Below the pieces are notes generated by a model that was given only the letters and a program-made list of their open reading frames with translations, was not told the origin of the DNA and searched no databases. Both the position numbers and the translations under genes were made by a program. 64,000 nt of DNA from Methylocystis echinoides (GTDB lineage: Bacteria > Pseudomonadota > Alphaproteobacteria > Rhizobiales > Beijerinckiaceae), in assembly GCF_027923385.1 (NCBI RefSeq), contig NZ_BSEC01000001.1, positions 2,120,501 to 2,184,500 on the forward strand, read 5' to 3'. Shown piece by piece: positions 44,703-54,325 of the stretch (positions within the stretch are counted from its first letter, which is position 1; every line of letters starts with the position of its first letter).

Positions 44703-45079
44703 CCCTCTCCCTGCGAAGCGGGGAGAGGGTTAGGGTGAGGGGCAAGCAGACACACACATATGTTTCCACATCTCCCCGCCGCCGCCACGCACGGCCTTGC
44801 CCCCTCCCTGTCCCTCCCCCGCTACGCGGGAGAGGGGACGCTCCCGATCAGCAAATCTGATGAAGGCCCGGGCCTACCCCCTCTCCCTGCGAAGCGGGGA
44901 GCGGGTTAGGGTGAGGGGCAAGCGGACATACACAAATGTTTCCACATCTCCCCGCCACCGCCACGCGCGGCCTTGCCCCCTCCCTGTCCCTCCCCCGCTG
45001 CGCGGGAGAGGGGACGCTCGCGATCAGCAAATCTGATGAAGGCCCGGACCTGCCCCCTCTCCCGCGAAGCGGGGGAGGG
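44703..45079. repeat. Tandem repeat, 176-bp period, two copies plus partial third
   Basis: The unit starts at 44703, recurs at 44879 with few changes and again partially at 45055. Each unit contains a CCCTCTCCCTGCGAAGCGGGG hairpin-like element, a GTTTCCACATCTCCCCGCC stretch and an AGCAAATCTGATGAAGGCCC stretch. The second copy contains an ATG in frame with the following gene. Confidence 0.9.
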
Positions 45080-46021
45080 TTGGGGTGGGGGCGCGCGCCG
45101 CTTCTCCTGTCCCTGTTTCTCCTCCTCGCCGCCCCGGCGCTGGCCGAGGAAGCCTTCGTCACCGCGCAGAGCGCCGACGCCGTCAGCGTCGTCGACCTCT
45201 CGGCCATGACGACCGTCGCGACGCTCTCCATCGGCGGCAAGCCGGCGGGCGTCGCCGTCAGCCCGGACGGCGCGCGGGTCTATGTGTCCAGTCCCGACGG
45301 CCAGTTCGTCACCGTGATCGACGCCCGCAAGCGGACGATTGTGAAGAAAATCCCCCTGAAAGGCGCGCCGCTCGGCGTCGCGGCGTCCCCGGACGGCAAG
45401 CGGCTCTACGCCACGCTCGCCTATGACCGGCTGCTGGTCGAGATCGACCCGGAGAGCGGCGCGACCCGCGAGGCGCCGGTGGGCGCCATGGCCTCCGGCG
45501 TGGCGGCGACCCCGGACGGCAGGACGATCCTCGTCGCCGACCGCGACGATAACGCCGTCTCCTTCATCGACGCGGCGACCTTCGCCCGCGTCGCGACGCT
45601 GCCGGTGGGGAAGCACCCCTTCGGCGTCACCATCGACGCCGCCGGCGCCCGCGCCTATACGGCGAATGTCGAATCGGACGACGTCAGCGTCATCGATCTC
45701 GCGGCCCGCAAGGTGGTGGGGACGCTGAAGACCGCAAGCCGCCCCTATACGGTGGCGCTGGCGTCCGGCCGCATCTTCGTGGCCGACCAGCACGCCGACG
45801 CGGTCAGCGTCTTCGATGCGGCAAGCCTTGCGCCGGCCGGCGAGGTCAAGGTGGGGGAATATCCGGAGGGGATCGCCGCGAGCCCCGACGGGACGCGGGT
45901 TTACGTCGCCAACTGGTTTTCCAACGAACTCTGGGCGATCGACGCCAGAACCCTGCAGGTGACCGGCAAGGCGGAGACGGGCGACGGGCCGCGCGCCTTT
46001 GGCGCCTTCGTCACCAGATAG
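45080..46021 (+). CDS. YVTN/YncE-like beta-propeller periplasmic protein
   Basis: About 313 residues. After a signal peptide (APLLLSLFLLLAAPALA), seven blades repeat the pattern G-x-x-P-x-G-V/I-A-x-S-P-D-G-x-x-x-Y-V/A, for example SIGGKPAGVAVSPDGARVYV and KVGEYPEGIAASPDGTRVYV, each with a D-A/L-A (x) V or VIDAR strand. This resembles the propeller proteins found beside PQQ-dependent alcohol dehydrogenases. The end is certain. The start is not: the frame runs to an ATG at 44936 inside the tandem repeat, but TTG at 45080 places the signal peptide at the N-terminus and follows GGGGAGGG. Confidence 0.82.
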   Translation: MGWGRAPLLLSLFLLLAAPALAEEAFVTAQSADAVSVVDLSAMTTVATLSIGGKPAGVAVSPDGARVYVSSPDGQFVTVIDARKRTIVKKIPLKGAPLGVAASPDGKRLYATLAYDRLLVEIDPESGATREAPVGAMASGVAATPDGRTILVADRDDNAVSFIDAATFARVATLPVGKHPFGVTIDAAGARAYTANVESDDVSVIDLAARKVVGTLKTASRPYTVALASGRIFVADQHADAVSVFDAASLAPAGEVKVGEYPEGIAASPDGTRVYVANWFSNELWAIDARTLQVTGKAETGDGPRAFGAFVTR

Positions 46022-46113
46022 ACTGGACTTCGCCGCGCGGCGACGCCATAAGGGGCGCAGCGACGCCGACGGGCCGGCGCGCCGCGCGCCGCAAGCAAGA
46101 GGCCGATAACCGC

Positions 46114-46521
46114 ATGTCCTATATCGTCCGTTTCTTCACCTGGTGGAACAAGGCGACCCTCTCCACAGGGCTTTGGACCATCCTGTATGGCGAGCGCGTC
46201 GGGACCGACGAATTCGGCAATGTCTACTACCGCCGCCGCGGCGGGAAGAAGGACGGGGCGCTCGGCTTCGAGCGCCGCTGGGTCATCTTCAACGGCTATT
46301 GCGAGGGCTCAGCGGTTCCGCAGGGCTGGTATGGCTGGCTTCACCACACGGTCGACACGCCGCCGACCCAGGAAAGCTACGTCCGCCGCGAGTGGGAGCT
46401 GCCGCATCAGCAGAATCTGACCGGCACGCCGCTGGCCTGGCGCCCGCCGGGATCGCAGCTCTCCACCGGCGAGCGCACGCCGACCGGCGGCGATTACGTG
46501 GCCTGGCGTCCGGAAGGCTGA
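46114..46521 (+). CDS. NADH:ubiquinone oxidoreductase accessory subunit (NDUFA12 family)
   Basis: A 135-residue protein of the B17.2/NDUFA12 family, an accessory complex I subunit shared by mitochondria and alphaproteobacteria. Signature parts are FFTWWNKATLSTGLWTILYG near 7-26, VGTDEFGNVYYRRRG near 29-43, RWVIFNGYCEGSAVPQGWYGWLH near 55 and TPLAWRPPGSQ near 108. It sits directly ahead of a DUF2155 gene, a common arrangement in the order. Confidence 0.95.
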   Translation: MSYIVRFFTWWNKATLSTGLWTILYGERVGTDEFGNVYYRRRGGKKDGALGFERRWVIFNGYCEGSAVPQGWYGWLHHTVDTPPTQESYVRREWELPHQQNLTGTPLAWRPPGSQLSTGERTPTGGDYVAWRPEG

Positions 46522-46610
46522 TCTTCCTGCGTCCTTGGAAAGGCCTTTGTTCTCTGATTTACAATCGCCAGCTTTTTCCTCTGGCCGCCGTCGCGCGGCG
46601 CGGTGAATCA

Positions 46611-47390
46611 ATGGTCTCGACGTTCCGTTACGGTCTGGCGCTCGGCGCCTTGGCGGCGGCGCTTTCCGGCGCCGCCTTCGCCGATCCGATCCGCCATCCC
46701 ACAGCGGTCTTCGCCGGTCTCGACAAGACGACCGGCCGCATCATCAATTTCGACGTCGCCATCGACGAGACCGTTCAGTTCGGCTCGCTGAACGTGACGC
46801 CGCGCGTCTGCAATACGCGCCCGCAGACCGAGGCGCCGCAGACGACGACCTTCGTCGAAGTGGACGAGGTCATCCCCAGGCAGGACCGTCAGGCGAAGGT
46901 CGAACTGAAGGCGCAGGGCAAGCCGGACCCCTCGAAGCAGGAAGCCAAGCGGATTTTTTCCGGCTGGATGTTCGCCGCGAGCCCGGGCCTGCATGGCGTC
47001 GAGCATCCGGTCTATGACGTGTGGCTGATCGACTGCAAGGGCGGCAAGGAAGCCGCGCCTGTCGCCGCCGCGCCGGCGGCCCAGCCGACCGACGCCGCCG
47101 CCGCGGCGACGACCCCTGCGGACGCCGCCGCCGCGACGCCGGAGACCGGCAAGAAGAAGAAATCCCGCAAGGTCGAGCCCAAGGCCCCGGCGCCTGTCGA
47201 GAACGCGCCCATCGGCCCCTCCGACGCCGCGCCGGCGCAGCCGGCCGCCGAGGCGCCGGCAGCAGACGCCGCAGCCCCGGCCGACGCGGCGCCCGCGCCT
47301 GCAAGGAAGAAGAAGCGCAAGCCATCGGCCGCCGCTCCCTCGGCGCAGCCGGCCGAGCCGCAGGGCGGCGGGGGACTTTTCCCGTTCTGA
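46611..47390 (+). CDS. DUF2155 domain exported protein with Ala/Pro/Lys-rich tail
   Basis: A 259-residue protein: a signal peptide (RYGLALGALAAALSGAAFA), then a DUF2155 domain at about 28-145 (HPTAVFAGLDKTTGRIINFDVAIDETVQFGSLNVTPRVC, ending GVEHPVYDVWLIDCKGGK), with two Cys likely to form a disulfide. The last ~110 residues are a low-complexity Ala/Pro tail with KKKKSRK and RKKKRK patches. DUF2155 proteins are conserved next to NDUFA12 and aat genes but lack a known function. The ATG at 46611 is the only start that keeps the signal peptide intact. Confidence 0.9.
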   Translation: MVSTFRYGLALGALAAALSGAAFADPIRHPTAVFAGLDKTTGRIINFDVAIDETVQFGSLNVTPRVCNTRPQTEAPQTTTFVEVDEVIPRQDRQAKVELKAQGKPDPSKQEAKRIFSGWMFAASPGLHGVEHPVYDVWLIDCKGGKEAAPVAAAPAAQPTDAAAAATTPADAAAATPETGKKKKSRKVEPKAPAPVENAPIGPSDAAPAQPAAEAPAADAAAPADAAPAPARKKKRKPSAAAPSAQPAEPQGGGGLFPF

Positions 47391-47423
47391 TTGGTTTTTG
47401 ACGGCGGCTTGCCCTCAGCCGGA

Positions 47424-47449
47424 CCTTCTCCCCACAAGCGGGGAGAGGG
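47424..47449. repeat. Short palindromic element between convergent genes
   Basis: TCTCCCC and GGGGAGA pair around ACAAGC. The same type of CTCCCC/GGGGAG hairpin occurs near 44710, 44890 and 57412. It may serve as terminator for the DUF2155 and aat genes. Confidence 0.6.
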
Positions 47450-47473
47450 GCGGGGCAAGAAAAGCCTGGCGCC

Positions 47474-48142
47474 TCAGTCCTCCAGCGCGTCCAGCGCCTG
47501 CCGCCCGCTGATCCGCGCTTCCTTTTCCCACACATGAAAATCCGCATGGATCACCAGCGCCTCCTCGAGCGCGCGGTGATAGGCCTCGCGAGAAATCTCG
47601 ATCGCGCCGAGCGAGGCGAGATGGTTCGTCATGAACTGGGTGTCGAGCAGTTGGAAGCCGCCCGCCCGCAGCCGCGCCACGAGATGGGTCAGCGCCACCT
47701 TGGAGGCGTCGCGTTCACGGTGAAACATGCTCTCGCCGAAAAAGGCGCCCCGCAGCGCCACGCCGTAGAGACCGCCGACCAGTTCGCCGTCCCGCCGGCA
47801 TTCGACCGTATGGGCGAAGCCCATTTCGAAGAGGTCGCGGTAAAGGCGCCGGATTTCCTCATTGATCCAGGTCTTTTCGCGATCCGGCGCGGGCTGGGCG
47901 CAGGCGTCGATGACCGCGTCGAAGTCACGGTCGACCACGACCTCGAAACGATCCGAGCGCACGGTCTTGGCCAGCGAGCGCGAGACGATGAAGGTGTCGA
48001 GCGGAAAGATCGCGCGCTTTTCCGGGTCAACCCAGAAAAGCTGATCGTCCTCGGCGCTCTCCGCCATCGGGAAGAGCCCGATGGAATAGGCGCGCAGAAG
48101 AAGATGGGGCGTGATGGCGTAAGGGGCGCCGGGACGTGACAT
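47474..48142 (-). CDS. aat: Leucyl/phenylalanyl-tRNA-protein transferase
   Basis: A 222-residue L/F-transferase of the N-end rule pathway. Family blocks: [20 protein letters not shown] near 10-29, [14 protein letters not shown] near 36, [24 protein letters not shown] near 92, [17 protein letters not shown] near 125 and [21 protein letters not shown] near 170. The start at 48142 is taken because the known N-terminus follows it; the longer frame upstream has no family similarity. It is the same strand as accC but 145 bp downstream of it. Confidence 0.95.
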   Translation of the reverse strand: MSRPGAPYAITPHLLLRAYSIGLFPMAESAEDDQLFWVDPEKRAIFPLDTFIVSRSLAKTVRSDRFEVVVDRDFDAVIDACAQPAPDREKTWINEEIRRLYRDLFEMGFAHTVECRRDGELVGGLYGVALRGAFFGESMFHRERDASKVALTHLVARLRAGGFQLLDTQFMTNHLASLGAIEISREAYHRALEEALVIHADFHVWEKEARISGRQALDALED

Positions 48143-48287
48143 AAGACAAGGATAGCGCCGAACCGGACGAAAAGCAGCCGCAAACCTTGTCTTTGACTGG
48201 AACGCGCCTGTCGACGGCCGGCTGGCCTCTCGCCCGCCTCCCGTCCCGCGCGCGGGATTGGGAGGAGGGGCAAGGCGGCCCGGACCT

Positions 48288-49646
48288 TCAGAAGCCGGGC
48301 TCGATCCCGCCCGTGGCGAGGAAATGCTCCAGCCAGTGAATATCGTAAACGCCATTCTGAACGTCGGCGTTGCGGACCAGCGTCTGGAACAGCGGCAGCG
48401 TCGTGTCGATGCCGTCGACGATGAACTCGTCCAGCGTCCGGCGCAGGCGCATCAGCGCCTCGGTGCGGTTGCGGCCATGCACGATCAGCTTGCCGATCAG
48501 CGAGTCGTAATTGGGTGGGATCGAATAGCCCTGATAGACGGCCGAATCCACGCGCACGCCCACGCCGCCGGGCGGATGATAGTAGGTGATGCGGCCCGGC
48601 GAGGGCCGGAAGGTCGAGTGGTGTTCGGCGTTGACGCGGCATTCGATGGCGTGGCCGTAGAAAACGATGTCTTCCTGTTTCATCGACAGCGGCGACCCGG
48701 CCGCCACGCGGATCTGCTCACAAACCAGATCGACGCCGGTGATCGCTTCCGTCACCGGATGCTCGACCTGAATGCGCGTGTTCATCTCGATGAAATAGAA
48801 CGCGCCGTTCTCATAGAGAAACTCGATCGTGCCGGCGCCGGCGTATTGCAGCTCCTGCATCGCCTTGGCGCAGACCTCGCCGATCTCGCGGCGCTGCGTG
48901 TCGTTGAGGGCCGGGGAGGGGCTCTCCTCGAAAACCTTCTGGTGGCGGCGCTGGAGCGAACAGTCGCGCTCGCCAAGATGAATCGCGCCGCCCCTGCCGT
49001 CGCCAAACACCTGGATTTCGATGTGGCGGGGCTTTTCGAGATATTTCTCGATATAGACCGTGTCGTCGCCAAAGGCGGCCTTGGCCTCTGTGCGCGCGGT
49101 GGCCAAAGCGACGCCGAGATCGGCCGCGTCGCGCGCGACCTTCATGCCGCGCCCGCCGCCTCCGGAAGCCGCCTTCACCAGAACCGGGAAGCCGATCTTC
49201 TGTGCGACCTTCAGCGCTTCCTTCTCGCCGAGCACAGGGCCGTCGGAGCCCGGCACGCAGGGAATGCCGAGGCGCTTCGCCGTGGCCTTGGCCTCGATCT
49301 TGTCGCCCATCAGACGGATGTGCTCGGACTTCGGGCCGATGAAGGTGATGTTGTGCTCTTCCAGAATTTCCGCGAAGCGGGCGTTCTCGGAAAGGAAGCC
49401 GTAGCCGGGATGCACGGCGTCGGCGCCGGTGATCTCGCAGGCGGAGAGCAGCGCCGGGATGTTGAGATAGGAGTCTCGCGCGGCCGGCGGACCGATGCAG
49501 ACCGACTCGTCCGTGAGCTTCACATGTAGAGCGTCGGCGTCGGCCGTGGAATGCACGGCGACGGTCGAGATGCCCAGCTCTTTCGCGGCGCGCAGGATGC
49601 GCAGTGCGATTTCGCCCCGATTGGCGATGAGGATCTTGTCGAACAT
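48288..49646 (-). CDS. accC: Acetyl-CoA carboxylase, biotin carboxylase subunit
   Basis: A 452-residue biotin carboxylase that carboxylates biotin on AccB using ATP and bicarbonate. Typical parts: [19 protein letters not shown] at the start, [20 protein letters not shown] near 73, the ATP-binding [13 protein letters not shown] near 158, [18 protein letters not shown] near 280 and RVNAEH near 338. The gene starts 7 bp after accB. Confidence 0.98.
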   Translation of the reverse strand: MFDKILIANRGEIALRILRAAKELGISTVAVHSTADADALHVKLTDESVCIGPPAARDSYLNIPALLSACEITGADAVHPGYGFLSENARFAEILEEHNITFIGPKSEHIRLMGDKIEAKATAKRLGIPCVPGSDGPVLGEKEALKVAQKIGFPVLVKAASGGGGRGMKVARDAADLGVALATARTEAKAAFGDDTVYIEKYLEKPRHIEIQVFGDGRGGAIHLGERDCSLQRRHQKVFEESPSPALNDTQRREIGEVCAKAMQELQYAGAGTIEFLYENGAFYFIEMNTRIQVEHPVTEAITGVDLVCEQIRVAAGSPLSMKQEDIVFYGHAIECRVNAEHHSTFRPSPGRITYYHPPGGVGVRVDSAVYQGYSIPPNYDSLIGKLIVHGRNRTEALMRLRRTLDEFIVDGIDTTLPLFQTLVRNADVQNGVYDIHWLEHFLATGGIEPGF

Positions 49647-49653
49647 CTGACCC

Positions 49654-50256
49654 TTATTCGATCACGAGGAGGGGCTCGCCATATTCGACCGGCTGTCCGT
49701 CCTCGACCAGTATGGTCGTGACGACGCCCGATTTCGGCGCGACGATGTCGTTGAAGGTCTTCATCGCCTCGATGAGCAGCAGCTTGTCGCCGGCCGACAC
49801 GCGCGCGCCGATCTCGATGAAGGGCTTGGCGTCCGGGTTGGGGCGCAGATAGGCGGTGCCGACCATCGGCGATTTCACGGCGCCCGGATGATCCGAGAGC
49901 GACTCTTCGACCGCCGGGGCGGCGGGGGCGGGCTGCCGTGCGGGGGCCGCCGGCGCGGGAGCGGCAGGCGGCGGCGCGTAGGACGGGGCGACCGGCGGCG
50001 CGGCGATGGTGACGGTCGCCGGCAGGGCGGGCGCCGGCGTGCGGGCGGCGCGAATGCGCAGATCGCCCTTTTCGACCTCGAATTCGGTCAGATCGCTGGA
50101 GGCGACGAGCTCCGCGATGGTCCGCAGCAGATCGCAGTCGATCAGCGGCGCGATGGCCCGCGGCGCCTGGGCGGCGGCGGGCGCGTCGACGGCGCGGGTT
50201 TTGGCCGGGGAGCGGCCGCGCGGGGCTTTGGAGGACGTTTGTGCTTTGCGCGCCAT
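49654..50256 (-). CDS. accB: Acetyl-CoA carboxylase biotin carboxyl carrier protein
   Basis: A 200-residue AccB. The N-terminal part ([34 protein letters not shown]) is the AccB helix-strand module; a Pro/Ala linker follows at about 75-120; the C-terminal biotinyl domain has the acceptor lysine in [10 protein letters not shown]. The ATG at 50256 is chosen because the upstream extension overlaps aroQ. It is co-transcribed with aroQ (19 bp upstream) and accC (7 bp downstream). Confidence 0.97.
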   Translation of the reverse strand: MARKAQTSSKAPRGRSPAKTRAVDAPAAAQAPRAIAPLIDCDLLRTIAELVASSDLTEFEVEKGDLRIRAARTPAPALPATVTIAAPPVAPSYAPPPAAPAPAAPARQPAPAAPAVEESLSDHPGAVKSPMVGTAYLRPNPDAKPFIEIGARVSAGDKLLLIEAMKTFNDIVAPKSGVVTTILVEDGQPVEYGEPLLVIE

Positions 50257-50275
50257 GGCGTTTCTCAAGTCTTTC

Positions 50276-50707
50276 TCAGATGCTGGCGAGAACGGCCTCG
50301 AGGGCCAGAAAATAGGAAAGGGGGCCGAAGCCCGCGATGATTCCCCGCGCCGCGGGGGACACATAGGAGTGATGCCGGAAGCTCTCTCTCGCGTGGATGT
50401 TAGAGAGATGCACCTCGATCACCGACGCCTCGGCGCCCTTGATGGCGTCATAGAGGGCGATCGACGTATGGGTGAGGGCGCCGGGATTGAGGATGACCGG
50501 CGCCCGCGCGGCGCCCGCCTCCTGTATCCAGGTGATCAGATCGCCCTCGAAATTCGACTGTCGGAAGACGAGATCGACGCCGCGCGCCTTGCAGCGCTGG
50601 TCGAGTTCCGTGCGGATGTCGTCGAGGGTCGCCGTGCCGTAGATGGCGGGTTCGCGCTTGCCGAGGAGGTTGAGATTTGGACCGTTGAGGACGTGGACGG
50701 CTGGCAT
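50276..50707 (-). CDS. aroQ: 3-Dehydroquinate dehydratase, type II
   Basis: A 143-residue type II dehydroquinase of the shikimate pathway. Signature: [21 protein letters not shown] at 4-24 with the catalytic Tyr, [17 protein letters not shown] near 48, [18 protein letters not shown] near 72 and [20 protein letters not shown] near 97. It forms an operon with accB and accC, an order common in alphaproteobacteria. Confidence 0.97.
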   Translation of the reverse strand: MPAVHVLNGPNLNLLGKREPAIYGTATLDDIRTELDQRCKARGVDLVFRQSNFEGDLITWIQEAGAARAPVILNPGALTHTSIALYDAIKGAEASVIEVHLSNIHARESFRHHSYVSPAARGIIAGFGPLSYFLALEAVLASI

Positions 50708-50846
50708 TGCGTTCCTGAAAAACGATCGACAAACCCCGAAGCGCGGCGCGCCGTCTCTCTTAGCGTCATTACGCGCGCAAAGAAAGCCCGCCGCGCGTTT
50801 CCGCGGGCGGGCTCGATCAGGAAATCCTTGAGGATTTTGGCCGGAC

Positions 50847-51644
50847 TCAGCAGGCGGTCTTGCCGCATTTGCGCAGGTTGTCGATCTTCGCCTTGAGCTG
50901 GGCGTAAGGAAGGCCGCCGACCACCGCCTCCTTGCCGATGACCCAGGACGGGGTGCCGTCGAATTTGAGCTGTTCGGCCTGAGTGGCGACGTCCTTCAGC
51001 GCGGCCTGGGTTTCGGCGCTGTTGGCGTCCTTCTCCAGCCGGTCCATGTCGGCGCCGACTTCCTTGGCGGCCGCGAGCGCCTGCGCCTTGCCGATGTGGC
51101 CGCGCGTCGACAGCAGCTTCTTGTGGAACTCCCAGAATTTCTCGCGCGACAACTGGAGGCGGGCGGCGGTGGCCACATGCGCCGTCTCGACCGAGTCGGG
51201 TCCCAGAATCGGGAAGTCCTTCAGCACCACGCGCAGCTTGGGATCGCCCTCGATGAGCTTCTGCACGGAGGCGAGCGACTGCTTGCAGTAACCGCAGTTG
51301 TAGTCGAAGAATTCGACGAGGGTCACGTCGCCGTCGGGATTGCCGACCACCGCCTGATTGGCCGAATTGCCGATCTTGTCGCCGAGGTCGTTGACGGCCT
51401 TTTCGCGCATCGCCAGTTCCGCGGCTTCCTCGCGCTTCTTGAGTTCGTCGATGGCCTCGCGGATCACTTCGGGATTGGCCAGGAGATAATCGTGGACGAT
51501 TTTCTCGACGCCCGCCTTCTGCTGGGCCGTGAAGGCGTCGGCGGCAAGCGGGGCGGCGGGTGCGGCGAACACGACGCCCGCGACGGCAAGCGCGCGCCAG
51601 GCGGCGGCCGGGAAGAGAGCAAGGCGCATCATTTTCTCCTTCAT
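50847..51644 (-). CDS. DsbA-family periplasmic thiol-disulfide oxidoreductase
   Basis: A 265-residue exported thioredoxin-fold protein. Signal peptide ends about residue 35 (APLAADAF). A helical N-terminal extension rich in Lys/Glu (LKKREEAAELAMREKAVNDL) precedes the DsbA domain with active site CGYC in VEFFDYNCGYCKQS, and the cis-Pro region FDGTPSWVIGKEAV lies near 225. It probably oxidises or isomerises disulfides of envelope proteins, perhaps LptD encoded upstream. It is 80 bp after lptD on the same strand. Confidence 0.9.
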   Translation of the reverse strand: MKEKMMRLALFPAAAWRALAVAGVVFAAPAAPLAADAFTAQQKAGVEKIVHDYLLANPEVIREAIDELKKREEAAELAMREKAVNDLGDKIGNSANQAVVGNPDGDVTLVEFFDYNCGYCKQSLASVQKLIEGDPKLRVVLKDFPILGPDSVETAHVATAARLQLSREKFWEFHKKLLSTRGHIGKAQALAAAKEVGADMDRLEKDANSAETQAALKDVATQAEQLKFDGTPSWVIGKEAVVGGLPYAQLKAKIDNLRKCGKTAC

Positions 51645-51724
51645 GCGCGGTCACATGGTCACGCGCTTCTAGCAGACGCGTCGGCCGCTGTCATTGAGGG
51701 CTGCCGAGGCGGCACGCAGGGGGA

Positions 51725-54325
51725 TCAGCGGGCGGAGGTGCTGGTGGTCGTGGTGGTCGCGCCCGCGCCGATGTTGCGGACGCCGTCGTTAACCAGCGTG
51801 GAGCCGAGGCCGTAATTGAAGCGCGCTTCGCCCAGCGTGCGGAAATTGAGCGACACCATCACCGTCTGATTGCGCGCCGGCAGGCCGGTCGACGCCTGCG
51901 GCTGGTAGAGCTGCGTGTAGTTGACCGCGAAGGTCGCGCATTCATCCTGATAGCCCACGCCGGCGCCCAGCGCCGCGACCGAGAAGACGGGCGCCGTGCC
52001 GGTCGTATTCGCGCCCGTGACGGTGTTGAACAGGATCGGGTTCGCGGTGAGGCCGTTATAGAGATAACGGCTCATGTCGAAAGTGACCGTGCCGGTCGCG
52101 AAGTAATTCTTGGTGAGGTCGTAGCGGCCGCTCGCCGAGAGGCCCTGCCGCCGCACGTCGAAGCCGATCGCCGGCTGAGACGCGTAATTGGCGTATTGGA
52201 ATTGCAGCGTCAGCGGATCGAACTTGATCGTCGAGACGAGGTCGATGCGCTTGGCGGTCAGAGTCGTATTGTCGAAGCGGCCCTTGGCGATGAAGCTGAT
52301 GCGCGCCGTCGGCGCAAAGGCGAAGCGGCCGACAATGTCGGACACGCGGGAGTTCAGGCCCGAATTCAGGCCGACATTGGCGGCGTCGGCGGTCGAATAG
52401 GGGTTGGCGCCGGCGAGCTGGCTCGACTGGCCGACCATGGCGTTGACGAAGCCGCCGTTGGAGAAGGACATCGTCGCCTGTCCGCCGTAATTCAGGCGGG
52501 TGCCGGTCTCGAAGCGGTCGTAGCCGGAATATTTGCTCCATTCGAACAGGGTCGAGTCGTCGAAGACGAGGCTCTGCGCGTCCATGTTGACGAGCGAGGG
52601 GATCGACGTCTGGTTCGGCCGGGCGACGACCTGCACGATGGGCTCCACCACCACGCCGCCGAGCGGCGTGGCGGCAAGGATCGGGTAGCGCCATTCGGCG
52701 CCCATGCCGGGCAGCGCCTGACCGCGGAAGCGCTGGTCCTGTCCGTCGAAGAAGAGACCCTGATTGATGTTGGGGATCGGCTCCCAGGCGGCGTTGTAGA
52801 TCGGATAGAGGCCCGTGCGGTCGTAATCGAGATAGCTGCCGACGAAACGCGCGAAGGCGAAGGCCGTCCAGACGCCGCCAACCGGATCGATGACCTTCCG
52901 CTTCCAGGCGCCGCTGACCGTCGCATGCTGGTAATCGCCGCCGACGCCGCGCAGCAGACACTGGCTGTTCGCCGGAATGGTGCTGCGCTGATAGAGCTGA
53001 CAGACGTTGTAGAGGCCGTAGACGCTGTCGAGCGTGCGCGGATTGATCGACTCATACATTGCGACGGAGGCGGAGGTGCTCGTCACATTGGCGTCGAGTT
53101 CGACCTGTCCGCCGACGCCGGCGGTCTTCGCGGGGTCGATGTCGAAGACGCGGTTGTAGTCGGCGACCGGATGCACGACCGGCTGCTGCGCCTGCACGTC
53201 GCTCGGCGACAAGACCTGGAAATAGTAGCTGCGCAGATCGAAGAAGCTGCGCGGCCCCTGGCCGGTCAGGAAGATGGTCGACGACGACTCGCGGAAATAA
53301 TAGTTCTGAAGCAGATAATTGTACTGCTTGTAGTCCTGCAGGTAGAACCGATCGGACAGCGCGGTGATGTCCCAGCCGGCGCGCCAGCGGTCGTTGATCG
53401 AGAAGTCGCCCGTCGTCTGAAGCGCGCCGCGCCAGCGGCGGTCGCCGGCGCCATAGGGCGCCACGGCGAAGGCCCCCGGATCGCCGACATGCGTGCCTTC
53501 CGCGCGGAAGGTCATGACGCCGTTTTCGAAACGCTTGCGGAATTCGCCCGTCAGATAGGGGCCCTGACGCGAGAACCAGGTCGGCGTGATCTGCAGGTCC
53601 GAATCGGGTGAAATCGCCCAGAAGAAGGGCAGGCCGACGCCCGCGCCGAGCGCCTGACGATAGCTCAGGACCGGCGTGAGAAAGCCGGTCTTGCGCTTCA
53701 CCGTCGGATCGGCGGACGACCAGAACGGCACATAGGCGACCGGAACGCCGAGCAGCTCGAAGGTCGCGTCCTCGTAATAGATCGTCTTCTCGGTGCTGTC
53801 GTGAATGATCCGCTTGGCCTTGAGCTGCCAGGTGCGGGGCTTCGACGGGTCGTCCTTGCAGGCCTCGCAGGCCGTGTAGGAGCCCATGTCGAAGGTGGTC
53901 ATGTCGTCGGCGCGTTCGGCGCGCGGCGCGCTGAAATGCGTGTCGTTGGCGGCGTCGACCTGAAGGCTTTCGATGAAGCCGTTCTTGAAGTCGTCTGTCA
54001 GGTCGAAGCGGTCGGCGCGGGCCACCGTGCCGTCGCGCTCGGTGAGCTGGGCGTGACCCTCTGCGTAGACGCGCGACGTGTTGCGGTCATAGACGACGCG
54101 ATCCGCCTCCAGCAGCCGGCCCTTGTAGACGATCTGGACCTGGCCCTCCGCGGTGACGATGTTCTTCTTCTCGTCGTAGACCATCTCCTTGGCCTCGACG
54201 ACCATGCGCGCGCCCGGCTCCTGCGGCGCCACGCTGGCGGGCGCGGCGAGCGCCGTCGTCGCGCCGACGATGGCCGCGGCGCTGGACATGAGGAGGGAGA
54301 GGTAACGGAGGCGGCGATACTGCAT
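51725..54325 (-). CDS. lptD: LPS-assembly outer-membrane protein LptD
   Basis: An 866-residue LptD. The signal peptide ends near residue 28 (TTALAAP). The periplasmic OstA-like beta-jellyroll follows (MVVEAKEMVYDEKKNIVTAEGQVQIVYKGRLLEADRV), then the large barrel with blocks such as VPVAYVPFWSSADPTVKRKTGFLTP near 195 and RYPILAATPLGGVVVEPIVQ near 530. Cys residues in CEACKD near 145 may form part of the disulfides LptD needs. Its ATG overlaps the stop of lptG. Confidence 0.96.
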   Translation of the reverse strand: MQYRRLRYLSLLMSSAAAIVGATTALAAPASVAPQEPGARMVVEAKEMVYDEKKNIVTAEGQVQIVYKGRLLEADRVVYDRNTSRVYAEGHAQLTERDGTVARADRFDLTDDFKNGFIESLQVDAANDTHFSAPRAERADDMTTFDMGSYTACEACKDDPSKPRTWQLKAKRIIHDSTEKTIYYEDATFELLGVPVAYVPFWSSADPTVKRKTGFLTPVLSYRQALGAGVGLPFFWAISPDSDLQITPTWFSRQGPYLTGEFRKRFENGVMTFRAEGTHVGDPGAFAVAPYGAGDRRWRGALQTTGDFSINDRWRAGWDITALSDRFYLQDYKQYNYLLQNYYFRESSSTIFLTGQGPRSFFDLRSYYFQVLSPSDVQAQQPVVHPVADYNRVFDIDPAKTAGVGGQVELDANVTSTSASVAMYESINPRTLDSVYGLYNVCQLYQRSTIPANSQCLLRGVGGDYQHATVSGAWKRKVIDPVGGVWTAFAFARFVGSYLDYDRTGLYPIYNAAWEPIPNINQGLFFDGQDQRFRGQALPGMGAEWRYPILAATPLGGVVVEPIVQVVARPNQTSIPSLVNMDAQSLVFDDSTLFEWSKYSGYDRFETGTRLNYGGQATMSFSNGGFVNAMVGQSSQLAGANPYSTADAANVGLNSGLNSRVSDIVGRFAFAPTARISFIAKGRFDNTTLTAKRIDLVSTIKFDPLTLQFQYANYASQPAIGFDVRRQGLSASGRYDLTKNYFATGTVTFDMSRYLYNGLTANPILFNTVTGANTTGTAPVFSVAALGAGVGYQDECATFAVNYTQLYQPQASTGLPARNQTVMVSLNFRTLGEARFNYGLGSTLVNDGVRNIGAGATTTTTSTSAR

